From assembly GCA_021790475.1 (NCBI GenBank), contig JAJYDU010000008.1, positions 1-35,495 on the forward strand: a DNA stretch of 35,495 nucleotides. The letters run 5' to 3'. Position numbers and translations under genes: made by a program. The stretch is from Planctomycetota bacterium (GTDB lineage: Bacteria > Planctomycetota > Phycisphaerae > WQYP01). Below the pieces are notes generated by a model, which searched no databases, had not been told where the DNA came from, and worked only from the letters and a program-made list of their open reading frames with translations. This document shows, piece by piece, positions 24,110 to 33,313 of this stretch. How positions within the stretch are numbered: position 1 is the stretch's first letter; each line of letters begins with the position of its first letter.

Positions 24110-24925
24110 TCAAGCGTTGATCCGGCCTTCCCACGGACTGCTGGCCGTGGCGTAGAGTTTGCGCGGAATGCGACCGGCCGCGAACGCCAGACGGCCGGCT
24201 TCGGTCGCCAGGCCCATGGCGCGGGCCATTTTCAGAGGCGTCTTCGCCCCGGCGATGGCGGTGTTCAACAGTACACCATCGACGCCCAGTTCCATGGCGG
24301 CGGCTACATCGCTGGCGGCGCCAACGCCGGCATCCACGATGATGGGATAATCCGGATCATTTTCCTTAAGTTGTTCAAGAATGATGCGAATCGCATTGGG
24401 ATTGAGCACGCCCTGCCCGGAACCGATGGGCGAACCGGCGGGCATGACCGCGGCGGCGCCGGCTTCCTTTATGCGCCGGCATAGCATGACATCATCGGAA
24501 CAGTAAACCAGTACGTGGAAACCGTCGGCAACCAGAATTTTCAAGGCTGCGAGCGTGCCGACGGGTTCGGGCAGAAGCGTTTTGACATCGCCGAGGCACT
24601 CCAGCTTTACCCAGTCGGCCCCCTGGTATCCGGAATCGCGCAGCATTTCGCGTCCCAGGCGGGCGACGCGCACCGCATCGTCGGCGGTGAAACAACCGGC
24701 GGTATTGGGCAACAGGATGAATTTCTTCGGATCAATAAAGTCGAGAATATTGCGGCCCGAGTTTTTATCGATCAGCCGCTCCCGCCGCACGGCGACGGTA
24801 ACGCAATGCGATCCGCTGGCCTTGTGACATTGCCGCATGAGTTCCAGCGAAGAGTATTTTCCCGTACCAACAATCAAGCGGGAAGGAAGCGTGTACGGTC
24901 CTATTTTCAGGGGATGTTCCGGCAT
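24110..24925 (-). CDS. thiG: Thiazole synthase
   Basis: ATG 24925 with AGGA eight bases upstream gives 271 residues, the family length. ThiG joins deoxyxylulose 5-phosphate, dehydroglycine (or glycine imine) and ThiS-thiocarboxylate to form the thiazole of thiamine, in the cytoplasm. Seen motifs are [11 protein letters not shown] (16-26), [40 protein letters not shown] (104-113) with K107 as the expected Schiff-base lysine, [30 protein letters not shown] and [29 protein letters not shown], including the phosphate site. It follows thiS by 28 bases; the other thiazole genes (thiF, thiH or thiO) are not in the window. Confidence 0.97.
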   Translation of the reverse strand: MPEHPLKIGPYTLPSRLIVGTGKYSSLELMRQCHKASGSHCVTVAVRRERLIDKNSGRNILDFIDPKKFILLPNTAGCFTADDAVRVARLGREMLRDSGYQGADWVKLECLGDVKTLLPEPVGTLAALKILVADGFHVLVYCSDDVMLCRRIKEAGAAAVMPAGSPIGSGQGVLNPNAIRIILEQLKENDPDYPIIVDAGVGAASDVAAAMELGVDGVLLNTAIAGAKTPLKMARAMGLATEAGRLAFAAGRIPRKLYATASSPWEGRINA

Positions 24926-24953
24926 GGCAATATCCTGTTCAGTTCCGGGAATT

Positions 24954-25154
24954 TCAACCACCGCCGACAAACGTGACAATTTCGACCCGATCGCCGGCGT
25001 GCAGCGTGGCGGCGGCAAAATCCTTCCGGGTAACGATGGCACGGTTCAACTCTACCGCAACGCGCACCGGCGGAAGCTTGAACCGCGCGAGCAACTGCAT
25101 AACTGTCGTCCCCGCGGGCAGATCTACTTCTTCACCATTGACGGCGATTTTCAT
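24954..25154 (-). CDS. thiS: Sulfur carrier protein ThiS
   Basis: The 66-residue product is a ubiquitin-like protein starting [25 protein letters not shown] and ending VTFVGGG. The C-terminal Gly-Gly is adenylated and thiocarboxylated and then gives sulfur to ThiG. It heads the thiS-thiG unit, with 28 bases to thiG. No thiamine pyrophosphate riboswitch is visible before it. The leader is very short if the proposed -10 is right. Confidence 0.95.
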   Translation of the reverse strand: MKIAVNGEEVDLPAGTTVMQLLARFKLPPVRVAVELNRAIVTRKDFAAATLHAGDRVEIVTFVGGG

Positions 25155-25168
25155 CGTCGTCTGATTTT

Positions 25169-25198
25169 ATCATAAATCCAGTGTTCCGGCGTCCGGAA
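25169..25198 (-). promoter_or_regulatory. Possible thiS promoter with palindrome at the -35 region
   Basis: On the minus strand TATGAT (25174-25169) makes a fair -10. Upstream, where the -35 should be, lies a perfect inverted repeat, TTCCGG-CGT-CCGGAA (25184-25198). The transcript would begin only a few bases before thiS. The palindrome might be an operator of an unknown regulator. No -35 consensus is visible, so this is tentative. Confidence 0.3.
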
Positions 25199-25388
25199 TC
25201 GTCGCGCCGGGGTTTGACACCGCAAAGCAACCACCGCTACCATCCGGGCGGATAGTCCGCCCGGAGTCGCAAATCCGACCATGGCCGCAACAGGATGGAT
25301 CGTCGGTGCTTTCATTATGAAGGATAGGCCGGCGCGGAAGAATAACCGGTTTCCGGCGGCTTATATTATAAACTATTTACATGATCGG

Positions 25389-27374
25389 ATGAAACCACAC
25401 ATGCTTACCATCACCCTGCCGGACGGCGCAAAAAAACTTTTTGACGCCACTGTCGTCACCCCCCGGGAGGTGGCCGGGACGATCGGCCCCCGGCTGGCGC
25501 GCGACGCCATCGGCGCTTTGATTAACGGCCAATTGAGCGACCTGAACGCCCCGATTCGCAGCGATGCGGCGGTGGCCATTATCACCGCGACGGCCGGGGA
25601 TTCCCACGCAACGTATCTGCTGCGCCACTCCTGTGCCCACGTGCTGGCCGAGGCCATAAGCACTCTTTTTCCCGCGGTCAAGCTGGCCTACGGCCCGCCG
25701 GTGGAGGAAGGTTTTTATTACGACATGGAACTCGCCGATCCGATCCGACAGGAAGATTTCGCCCGCATTGAGGCGGAAATGGCGCGAATTATCGCGGAGA
25801 ACCGGCCGTTTACGCGCTATGAAATGCCGCCTGCCGAGGCGTTGAATAAACTGCAACGGGAAGGCAATCCCTACAAGGTGGATAATGCCCGGCGCGCGCT
25901 GGAACAGGACGCCAATACAACCATAAGTTTTTACGCCACCGGCGACCCGGGCAAAAACTGGGAAGATTTGTGCCGCGGGCCACACCTGCCGGCGACGGGT
26001 CGCATCGGAGCGTTCAAGGTTACCGGCGTGGCAGGCGCCTACTGGCACGGCGACGCCTCGCAGCAGCAGCTGCAGCGGGTATATGGAACGGCTTTTTTTT
26101 CCAAGGCCCAACTGGACGCCTGGCTGCTCCAACTGGAGGAGGCAAAAAAGCGGGACCACCGGGTGCTCGGAAAACAATTAGGACTTTTCACCATTTCTCC
26201 ACTGGTCGGCGGTGGATTGATATTGTGGATGCCCAAGGGCGGTGTGGTGCGGCAGGAATTGGAAAACTTCATGCGGCAGGAACTTTCCCGCCGCGGTTAC
26301 AGCGGGGTATACACGCCGCACATCGGCAATGTGAATCTCTACAAAACCAGCGGGCATTATCCTTATTACAAAGAATCGCAATTCCCGACCATAAAAATGA
26401 AGGAGCGTGACGACGGCGATACGAGCGAATACCTGCTCAAGCCGATGAATTGCCCGCATCACATTCAGATTTACGCCGCGGAACCACACAGTTATCGCGA
26501 TCTGCCGATTCGCCTGGCCGAATTCGGAACCGTGTACCGCTTCGAACAATCGGGCGAGCTTTCGGGAATGACGCGCGTTCGGGGCTTTACCCAGGACGAC
26601 GCACACCTGTTCTGCACGCCCGAACAGGTGGAAGCGGAGCTGCGCAGCACGGTGGAGATGGTGTTGCTGGTGTTCCGAACACTGGGGTTCAACGAGTACC
26701 GGTGCCGGGTGAGTTTACGCGCCGCGCACTCCGACAAATACGCCGGCGATCCCGCGTTATGGGATCAGGCGGAGGCGACGTTGCGAAAAGTTGTTCGCGA
26801 AGTGGGCGTACCGCACGAGGAGGCGATCGGCGAAGCCGCCTTTTACGGCCCGAAGCTGGATTTTCTGGTGAAAGACGTGATTGGCCGGCAATGGCAGCTC
26901 GGAACCGTGCAACTTGATTATGTGCTGCCGGAGCGATTCCAATTGGAATACATCGGCGCTGATAACGCCCCCCACCGGCCGGTGATGATTCACCGCGCGC
27001 CGTTCGGATCCATGGAGCGGTTCACGGGAATTCTGATTGAACATTTCGCCGGCGCTTTCCCGGCCTGGCTGGCGCCGGTGCAGGCGATCGCGCTTTCCAT
27101 CAGCGAAAAATTCGTCGCCTATGGCCGGCAGGCAACGGAGAAAATTTCCGCGGCGGGTGTGCGCGTGGAGATGGATGCCGGCGACGAAAAGATCGGCGCA
27201 AAAATCCGCCGGGCGCGGGAGCGGAAGATTCCTTATTTACTCATTATCGGATCCCGGGAGCAGGAAACCGGCGCCGTGGCGGTGCGCACACGCCAGGATC
27301 AGGATCTGGGCGCCATGCCGCTGGAAGCCTTTATCGCCAGGTTATTGACGGAAATCAGCCAGCGGAAATATTAG
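25389..27374 (+). CDS. thrS: Threonyl-tRNA synthetase
   Basis: From ATG 25389 the product has 661 residues; ATG 25401 is also possible, and the frame open upstream lacks family sequence. Domains: TGS (about 5-67), editing domain with H80, H84, C195 and H199 (HSCAH and LCRGPH), and class II catalytic core. The core has LKPMNCPHHIQ (C355, a zinc ligand), motif 2 FEQSGELSGMTRVRGFTQDDAHLF with H406, and motif 3 VMIHRAPFGSMERF with the third zinc ligand, followed by the anticodon-binding domain (AWLAPVQAIALSIS). It charges tRNA-Thr and clears mischarged Ser. The editing residues are intact. infC, rpmI and rplT, which often follow thrS, do not. Confidence 0.97.
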   Translation: MKPHMLTITLPDGAKKLFDATVVTPREVAGTIGPRLARDAIGALINGQLSDLNAPIRSDAAVAIITATAGDSHATYLLRHSCAHVLAEAISTLFPAVKLAYGPPVEEGFYYDMELADPIRQEDFARIEAEMARIIAENRPFTRYEMPPAEALNKLQREGNPYKVDNARRALEQDANTTISFYATGDPGKNWEDLCRGPHLPATGRIGAFKVTGVAGAYWHGDASQQQLQRVYGTAFFSKAQLDAWLLQLEEAKKRDHRVLGKQLGLFTISPLVGGGLILWMPKGGVVRQELENFMRQELSRRGYSGVYTPHIGNVNLYKTSGHYPYYKESQFPTIKMKERDDGDTSEYLLKPMNCPHHIQIYAAEPHSYRDLPIRLAEFGTVYRFEQSGELSGMTRVRGFTQDDAHLFCTPEQVEAELRSTVEMVLLVFRTLGFNEYRCRVSLRAAHSDKYAGDPALWDQAEATLRKVVREVGVPHEEAIGEAAFYGPKLDFLVKDVIGRQWQLGTVQLDYVLPERFQLEYIGADNAPHRPVMIHRAPFGSMERFTGILIEHFAGAFPAWLAPVQAIALSISEKFVAYGRQATEKISAAGVRVEMDAGDEKIGAKIRRARERKIPYLLIIGSREQETGAVAVRTRQDQDLGAMPLEAFIARLLTEISQRKY

Positions 27375-27489
27375 GCATGGCTATTGTCGATTTTGCGGAG
27401 TTATAACGTGTGAAACGCCAGCTTTATTGATAATTATTGATTTATCGTGGAGTTTTACAATATCCTGGAATTGACTTGACACGCCCTGA

Positions 27490-29130
27490 TTACCGCGCCT
27501 CGGTCTGATTTTCGAAATGCAGAACCTGGGCATAAATGAGCGGACTAACGCCCCCCAAATAGATGCTCTGGCGATGATATGCCACGAGATTCATAGCAAC
27601 TTTTCGGGCCGCCAGTTGACGCTGAATATTTCCTGAAAAATGTTTCCTGGTCCGATGGGAGAAATCGATGACCCACAGGCTGGCTCCCGGCTCAGCAAGC
27701 GACCGTTTGGCGGCCGGTAATGCCGCCAGCCAGGAATGGCGCTGCCGCCGAAGGTACCATAATACATTAACCGGCATCGCCCCAGACTTGGCCATGAACA
27801 CGATTTGCGTCTGCTGATCGGCGCCGGAAAAAACTTCCCGCACGATCTGCCGCGTCTGCTCCCATCCGCGGCTGATCCAGGGATGATAAACATTTATCAT
27901 CGCGGCAATGATGGCGAAGATCGCCATAGCCGTACACGCACCCGCCACGGCGGTTTGTATCGCCCGGCGATGATTGGCCACGGCACGCAACAAATATACC
28001 ACGCCGCTGAAAAGTCCCAGTGACGCCAAAAGCATGATCGCTGGAACCAGGTGCTGTTCCACCCGGGCGTCGCGCCCGTAGGGATAGGCGCGCAAGAATG
28101 ACGCAGCCAGTGTGGCCAAGAATGGTGCAACAAGCAGGACCAGCTCCGCTCCGCGGCCACGACGCCAGAGCCGCCATGCTCCCAGCCAGCACAGCGGAGA
28201 AATCAGCAGTGAAACGCCCCATTCTCCACCCATCGGATAGCTCATCATGTTGCCAAATTGAGATCGGATCAGCCACCAGCCCAGCTGCCAATCCAAGGGC
28301 GGAAAGGCGGTACCCCAGGCACGCACGATACCCTGTTGACGGGTCGCATGCAGTTGCCCGCCGGCGACCTTAAAAAATAGCACACCAAAACATCCCAGCA
28401 GAATTACGTTATACAACACCCACAATGTTGTGCGTGCGGTGGAGCGAATTTTCCACCAGCGCGCCGCCAGAGCCAGGCTCACCGCTCCGGCGACAAACAC
28501 CGCTGGATAGGAGAAAACCAGGGCCAGCGGTGTGAATAGAATCAGCAGCAACGGCGGAATCCAGTCGCGCGGCCGCCGCAGCGCCCGGAGTCCCAGGCCC
28601 GTGTAACCAAGGGCAACCAGGAGATCGATGGAGTACGGCTTAAAGTCATTGCTGAAGCGGGCCGGCGAAAGCGAACATGCCAGCAAACCCGTCGCGAGCA
28701 GCGCGACCCAAGGCCCGGCAAACTTGCGGGCGATCGGATACATGAGCAGTATGCTGGCCAAAGCGGCCACGAGAGGCACAAATCGCACCACGAAGGAGGA
28801 TGTACCAAAATGAACTATCATCCATTTACTCAGCCAGAGAAAACCGACCGGGCAGGCCTGGTCGTAGCTCAGCGGTCGCAGCAGGCCCACATACGAACGG
28901 TCCAGGATGTTCAGCCCCACCGCCGCCTCGTCGCCCCAGATCGGAAAATTGAGAAAATAACGCCCCAATCGCCAGGCCAGGCCAATGGACACAAGCAGAA
29001 TCAGCCAGAATCTTCGCGATCGCAGCAATCTTGTAAAAAATCGCCCCGCGTAATTCACGGTGAAAATCCGCCGCGGTCTCTTCACCGTGGCTGCCTGTGA
29101 TTTGGTCAAGGCTGGTATCCCCGCAGTCAA
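27490..29130 (-). CDS. Multi-pass GT-C glycosyltransferase-like membrane protein
   Basis: The 546-residue product has a basic N terminus, then a membrane helix (about 40-58) and roughly ten further helices up to about residue 400, ending in a soluble C-terminal domain of about 150 residues. The first periplasmic loop has NFPIWGDEAAVGLNI, with the acidic pair D-E as expected for the lipid-linked donor site of PMT/ArnT-type GT-C enzymes. SPARFSNDFKPYSIDLL is also typical. It probably transfers a sugar from a polyprenyl-phosphate donor on the periplasmic side, but donor and acceptor are unknown. It is the last gene of a four-gene minus-strand set with FkbM, GT10 and GT2 genes, after a 136-base gap. 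Confidence 0.8.
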   Translation of the reverse strand: MTAGIPALTKSQAATVKRPRRIFTVNYAGRFFTRLLRSRRFWLILLVSIGLAWRLGRYFLNFPIWGDEAAVGLNILDRSYVGLLRPLSYDQACPVGFLWLSKWMIVHFGTSSFVVRFVPLVAALASILLMYPIARKFAGPWVALLATGLLACSLSPARFSNDFKPYSIDLLVALGYTGLGLRALRRPRDWIPPLLLILFTPLALVFSYPAVFVAGAVSLALAARWWKIRSTARTTLWVLYNVILLGCFGVLFFKVAGGQLHATRQQGIVRAWGTAFPPLDWQLGWWLIRSQFGNMMSYPMGGEWGVSLLISPLCWLGAWRLWRRGRGAELVLLVAPFLATLAASFLRAYPYGRDARVEQHLVPAIMLLASLGLFSGVVYLLRAVANHRRAIQTAVAGACTAMAIFAIIAAMINVYHPWISRGWEQTRQIVREVFSGADQQTQIVFMAKSGAMPVNVLWYLRRQRHSWLAALPAAKRSLAEPGASLWVIDFSHRTRKHFSGNIQRQLAARKVAMNLVAYHRQSIYLGGVSPLIYAQVLHFENQTEAR

Positions 29131-29266
29131 TATTTCAAGAGCGTTTCCACAACCGGTTGTCTGAGGGTGTGGGCTAGCTGGCTGAATTCCGTTTTTATTT
29201 TTCGCATTTTATCCCTTGGCATTGATTCTTTAATCAAGGGACATTTTTGGTTTGAAACGGCTTTCA

Positions 29267-30031
29267 TCAACCCACAATGGATTTCAAGCTGGAGTATACC
29301 AGATGTCTTCCTGGCCTGACGTCGAACCAGGGATTCTCCAGCATGACACCCGCCGTGCGGAGGTTCTCTTGAAAACGAACTAAATTGTATGGTGGATGAA
29401 GTTCCACTACAATATAAACGATATGATGAATCCAATTCCGGCAGTGGGAGAATAGTTGTGTCTCGGCCCCCTCAATGTCGCATTTGAACAAATCCACTCG
29501 CTGGGCTGGTTTGAAATCTAAATTCAACAAATCGGATATTGTTGTCCTGGTAACGCGGAGTGAGCCTGGTAGTTCCACCTCACTCATTCGAAACATGCAT
29601 GACTCCGTCGATCGATCCAGAAATGCTTCGCCGGCCCGATCTCCAGCAAAAGACTGAATGGAAGTTACCCTATGAGCATAGCCGCCGGCATCAATATTCT
29701 TCTGGAGTTGTCTATAATTATTTGGATCCGGTTCAAGAACAATAATTAGGGATTCCGGAAGATATTTCTGCCAGTACCGAACTGAATAGCCGACGTTCCC
29801 GCCAAGAGCCACAATCGTTTTGACGGGTTTTGGGCACCTTTCGACGGCGGGGAGGTATTCTTGCGACCAGAATAACTCTCGCAAGACGGCGATATCTGAT
29901 GTATAAGGCCGGACAAAAAGCGGTTTATCCCAACCGCGGAGTTGGAACTGAAAATCCGAACGTCGTCCTGGGAACGGCAGCTTGCGATAACGCTGGAGAA
30001 TTCGAAGGTATTCGAATTTAAGCCAGGACAT
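29267..30031 (-). CDS. FkbM-family methyltransferase
   Basis: The 254-residue product has the SAM region KTIVALGGNVGYSVRYW (71-87), VLEPDPNNYRQLQKNI and LFKCDIEGAETQLF (about 182-195), which together define the FkbM family; these enzymes O-methylate sugars or other metabolites. In motif I the usual Asp of VDVGANVG is replaced by Ala-Leu (VALGGNVG), a small departure. CAGGA precedes ATG 30031. The gene is more AT-rich by eye than its neighbours, which suggests separate acquisition. It stands between the GT10 and GT-C genes and may methylate their glycan. Confidence 0.87.
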   Translation of the reverse strand: MSWLKFEYLRILQRYRKLPFPGRRSDFQFQLRGWDKPLFVRPYTSDIAVLRELFWSQEYLPAVERCPKPVKTIVALGGNVGYSVRYWQKYLPESLIIVLEPDPNNYRQLQKNIDAGGYAHRVTSIQSFAGDRAGEAFLDRSTESCMFRMSEVELPGSLRVTRTTISDLLNLDFKPAQRVDLFKCDIEGAETQLFSHCRNWIHHIVYIVVELHPPYNLVRFQENLRTAGVMLENPWFDVRPGRHLVYSSLKSIVG

Positions 30032-30112
30032 GAAATCCTGGAAATGCCGGCGATTTCGCTATTTCCGTGAAAAAGTGCCGTACCATGAGTCAGCCATAAC
30101 AATTTTGCCTTG

Positions 30113-31003
30113 TTAGATGGGCGTATGAATCGTGATCGGCCGGCGCCGGCTCAGCAGATCCGGTTTTTCCGCGATGGCCGTGAAGTAGCGGAAAATATTC
30201 AAACGTTTCCGGAGAATTTCGCGCTGCGCCAGCACCGCCGGCCGGCGCCGGGCATATTCCTTTGGCCAGTGGTTCCAATCGATTTTGTCGGCATCGGCCA
30301 GCGGCACGAAACATTCCGGCAGAAAATAGTCCCGCCAGTTGAGCACACCCTGGTAAACGGGTACGGCTTCATTCAAGATCACATCGGCGAATTTTTCGGT
30401 GAAATAATCGAGAATCTGATTATTCTCAATGCCGATGCTGAACGCATAGTCGCGAAGACCCAGGTATTTCTGATTATCGGTGTCGTCGCGGCCGTGGGCG
30501 CCGAAAAGTTTGCGACGAAAGAATTTTCCGTAACCGTCCAGCCCCCCCACCATTTTGTTCATTCGTTTCAGGAGTTGGTTGCGCCAGGAGTATTTTCCAC
30601 TTTCGATGGCGGAACATTTGCGGCTTTTGGGGTTGCTGGTCGGCGGCGACCAGAATAGCAGCGGCGGCGCCCACCAGGTATTCGGCAATTCGGGCGCGTT
30701 GTTAGTAAAGCGCGCGACCGACGGAGATTCGCGGCACAATTCGGCCGGTTCCGTGTGCAGACAAAATTTTACTCCCCCCAGATTTTCCAGATAGTCGATA
30801 TCCCCTGGCGACGCGCCACCCACGCAAATGGTGTAATCGGCCGCAAGGCTCACCTGTTGCGTATACGGCTTGTCGGCCATGGCCCAGGGCAGTATCCACG
30901 TGGTTTGCATTTCCCGGTCGTGGGCATACGGGAAAAGGTAGCGAATTCGCGCCGATCCTACGCACAGAACTAGATTATGTTCCGGCTTTTCCCAGTAATC
31001 CAT
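30113..31003 (-). CDS. GT10-type (alpha-1,3-fucosyltransferase-like) glycosyltransferase
   Basis: The 296-residue product contains GGLDGYGKFF (153-162), comparable to the VDVYG motif, and YAFSIGIENNQILDYFTEKFADVILNEAVPVYQG (186-219), the donor-binding block of GT10 enzymes (FENS...DYVTEK...GTVPVYxG), then DYFLPECFVPL. These enzymes use GDP-fucose, and the conserved Glu and Lys of YFTEKF bind it. No signal peptide or membrane segment is seen, so it is probably cytoplasmic. The first 100 residues are divergent. It lies between GT2 and FkbM genes in the glycan locus. Fucose specificity is inferred from the family. Confidence 0.85.
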   Translation of the reverse strand: MDYWEKPEHNLVLCVGSARIRYLFPYAHDREMQTTWILPWAMADKPYTQQVSLAADYTICVGGASPGDIDYLENLGGVKFCLHTEPAELCRESPSVARFTNNAPELPNTWWAPPLLFWSPPTSNPKSRKCSAIESGKYSWRNQLLKRMNKMVGGLDGYGKFFRRKLFGAHGRDDTDNQKYLGLRDYAFSIGIENNQILDYFTEKFADVILNEAVPVYQGVLNWRDYFLPECFVPLADADKIDWNHWPKEYARRRPAVLAQREILRKRLNIFRYFTAIAEKPDLLSRRRPITIHTPI

Positions 31004-31063
31004 GTGAATCGATATTCCTCTTGCGGGTGCTGAGAAGCGCCGGCGCCGGCTTTCCGCGCGAAT

Positions 31064-32038
31064 CTAATCACGCCGTGGCGGTGCGTCAACAGGCATCCGG
31101 CGCTTCGCCGTCCGGTGCGTACGCAGAGCTTCCAGAGTACCGTGGCAGGTCATTCGCCGGATATGCTGGTTAATTTGCCCCTTCTGATAGCCGGCAACCA
31201 CCGATAGTTTTTCCATCGCGGCATAAAAACCGATTTTTACTCCGTTTTCTATCAAGATTTTTCCATAATGATACGGGGATAGATCGTGCATTGTGAGAAC
31301 TTTTCCCAAACCAAGACCGCGGGCCGCTCGGCCGAGATAATCCATGGTAATGCGTTCCGGGGCCACCCAATGGCGAATGGAAGCGCGCGGCGCGTAGAAC
31401 ATCCGGTGGCCCGCGGCCAAGGCACGGGCGATAAAATCGGTATCTCCGCCGCCCACCACCTGCCGGCCAACCCGATCCACATCGGTGCGGAATTGTGACA
31501 CATCCTTCAGCACACACCGGCGGATCGCCAGATTGGCGGAGATAGCTTCGCCGGCGGTAAGCAGCTCGCGAACCCGTGAACCGTAATCCACACAGCTTAA
31601 TAAATGTGCGGAACGATGCGTCAGCCATCGCGGCCTGGCCACCGCGTCCCACCAGAGTTCCACACGACCGGCAACAAGACCGGCGGGGTACTGTGCGAAC
31701 ACCTCCAGAAGCCCTTCCAGCCAGCGGTGTTCCACGAATACGTCATCATCCAGGAAAGCCAGAATATCGCCGCGGGCCTCGGCCAGGAGACGATTGCGGG
31801 CATGGGAGGCGCCGACGTTTGATTCCACGACCCAGCGCAGCGGCAAAGGAAACGATGCCGCCAGCGCGGCGCATACGTCGGTGGTGGCATCGGTGCAGGC
31901 GTTGGCGACAACCACAATTTCCGCCATGATCCCGTGCGGCGCCTTCACCTCTCGCAGACTCTCCAGCGTGCGGCGCAGCAGCTGGGCACGGTTATGGGTG
32001 GGAATGAGAACGGAGATGGCGAGAGTATCCGAAGCCAT
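31064..32038 (-). CDS. GT2-family glycosyltransferase
   Basis: The 324-residue product has the GT-A nucleotide-sugar fold: ISVLIPTHNRAQLLRRTLESL (8-28), VVVANACTDATTDV, VESNVGASHARNRLLAEARGDILAFLDDDVFVE (with the LDDDV metal motif) and GGGDTDFIARALAAGHRMFYAP. It probably adds a single sugar to a lipid-linked or surface glycan in the cytoplasm. No membrane segment is clear. It is the first gene of the minus-strand glycan set, divergent from the DUF268-like gene across 234 bases in which I see no gene. Confidence 0.9.
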   Translation of the reverse strand: MASDTLAISVLIPTHNRAQLLRRTLESLREVKAPHGIMAEIVVVANACTDATTDVCAALAASFPLPLRWVVESNVGASHARNRLLAEARGDILAFLDDDVFVEHRWLEGLLEVFAQYPAGLVAGRVELWWDAVARPRWLTHRSAHLLSCVDYGSRVRELLTAGEAISANLAIRRCVLKDVSQFRTDVDRVGRQVVGGGDTDFIARALAAGHRMFYAPRASIRHWVAPERITMDYLGRAARGLGLGKVLTMHDLSPYHYGKILIENGVKIGFYAAMEKLSVVAGYQKGQINQHIRRMTCHGTLEALRTHRTAKRRMPVDAPPRRD

Positions 32039-32272
32039 AATGACCTTTGCATAATACCCGGGAGGCGTTCGTCTTACTTGGCGAGCCGCGATACCACTTG
32101 CCTACGGGTTCGCCACCCACCGTCGGTGTCTTAGCGGCCTGCAACCTCCCCATTGTCGAACCAGACGGTATAATTCGCAATCGCCGCGGCTTACCCGGCG
32201 GCGGCATCCATAGTATCCGCCGCGAATACGGGGCGATGGTGCGAACAACGGGTCCATTTTGGCGGGCGTGAA

Positions 32273-33064
32273 ATGATCCATCTGCGCAAACCCATTACGT
32301 GGCGGCGATTGAAAAAGAACCTGTATCGCCCCTGGGGAAAATATGCCGGGAAAGTCGATCTTTTCATTGCTTACCGGCGCTTTCGCCGGTTGGCCGCGGC
32401 GGATCATCGGTTTGAGATTCGCTGGCGGGATCGCGATCCCGGGGGAGAAAACAATGTCCAAGGAGCCGGCGGGGGAACAGATTATGCGCGCCACGCCGCC
32501 TGGGCGGCGCGCCAGCTGGAAAGAATAAATCCAACTTATCATATAGACATTACAAACGATATGTTTCTTTATGATTTGGCCCTGTCCGCGGCGCCGCCCT
32601 CCGGAAATGGCTATCGCCCGGCCCGGCTGCGCCTGGGCGCGGGGGCCTGCGGCCGCGGCGATCTGTGGCGACTGCCTTTTCCCGACAAGAGCGTGGAATC
32701 CATTGCCTGCCTGCACGTGGTGGAGCACGCGGGGCTGGGCCGCTACGGCGATCCCTTGAATCCGCAGGGAGATCTCCAGGCGATCCGCGAGTTGCGGCGC
32801 GTGGTTCGCCAAGGCGGACATTTACTGCTGATCGTGCCGGTAGGCCGGGCGCGCATCCGCTTTAACGCCAACCGGGTTTATTCTCCCGCCCAGATACTTT
32901 CCTACTTTCATGACATGACGCTTCTTGAATCCGCCCTGCTCGCCGCTGACGATCAGCGCCCGGAAGATCTGATTTTTGGCACGCCAGAAGAAATATTTCA
33001 TCAGCAATTGGAAGGCACGGGGTGTTTCCTGTTTCAACGTCCGCGACAGGCGCCATCTCCCTGA
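32273..33064 (+). CDS. DUF268-like / methyltransferase-related protein
   Basis: The 263-residue product has the pattern of the DUF268 proteins. The core RGDLWRLPFPDKSVESIACLHVVEHAGLGRYGDPLNPQGDLQAIREL (about 128-175) and VVRQGGHLLLIVPVG match a SAM-methyltransferase-like C-terminal half, but the usual glycine-rich motif I is weak (RLRLGAGACGRGDL). It may be a methyltransferase or a non-catalytic relative. In other genomes such genes occur in O-antigen and exopolysaccharide loci, which fits its place here, next to GT2 and a sugar-locus unknown. No good ribosome-binding site precedes ATG 32273. Confidence 0.75.
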   Translation: MIHLRKPITWRRLKKNLYRPWGKYAGKVDLFIAYRRFRRLAAADHRFEIRWRDRDPGGENNVQGAGGGTDYARHAAWAARQLERINPTYHIDITNDMFLYDLALSAAPPSGNGYRPARLRLGAGACGRGDLWRLPFPDKSVESIACLHVVEHAGLGRYGDPLNPQGDLQAIRELRRVVRQGGHLLLIVPVGRARIRFNANRVYSPAQILSYFHDMTLLESALLAADDQRPEDLIFGTPEEIFHQQLEGTGCFLFQRPRQAPSP

Positions 33065-33313
33065 ATTCCTCTCCCGCCCCATCCCACCTGTTCCCCTGGC
33101 GCCAGCGAGCCTCTTACCGGCCGGCAGCTTTTAAGCAGAGCCAACCGCCCCGCTCGCCGGCCCGTGGACAACCGGCTACTTGTTCCCGGCGATTGCAGAT
33201 AAAATGGATTAATGTTACATGACGCACGCCCAAGGCGGGCGGTTAGGAAGGATGCCTTTAGTTGAACCGCGCCGACGGATGAATATCCGCCGACGGCCGG
33301 AAAGGAGCGCCAA

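Noticed and set aside
25155-25260. TPP riboswitch before thiS-thiG
   Set aside because: The conserved CUGAGA and ACC...GAACCUGAU words of the thi box are absent.
25281-25388. T-box or leader-peptide attenuator before thrS
   Set aside because: No T-box sequence and no run of Thr codons was seen; only an AT-rich stretch near 25361-25372 stands out.
29195-29250. Inverted repeat TCCCTTG...CAAGGGA between the FkbM and GT-C genes
   Set aside because: The loop is long and no T-run follows on the minus strand, so it is not a convincing terminator for the FkbM gene.
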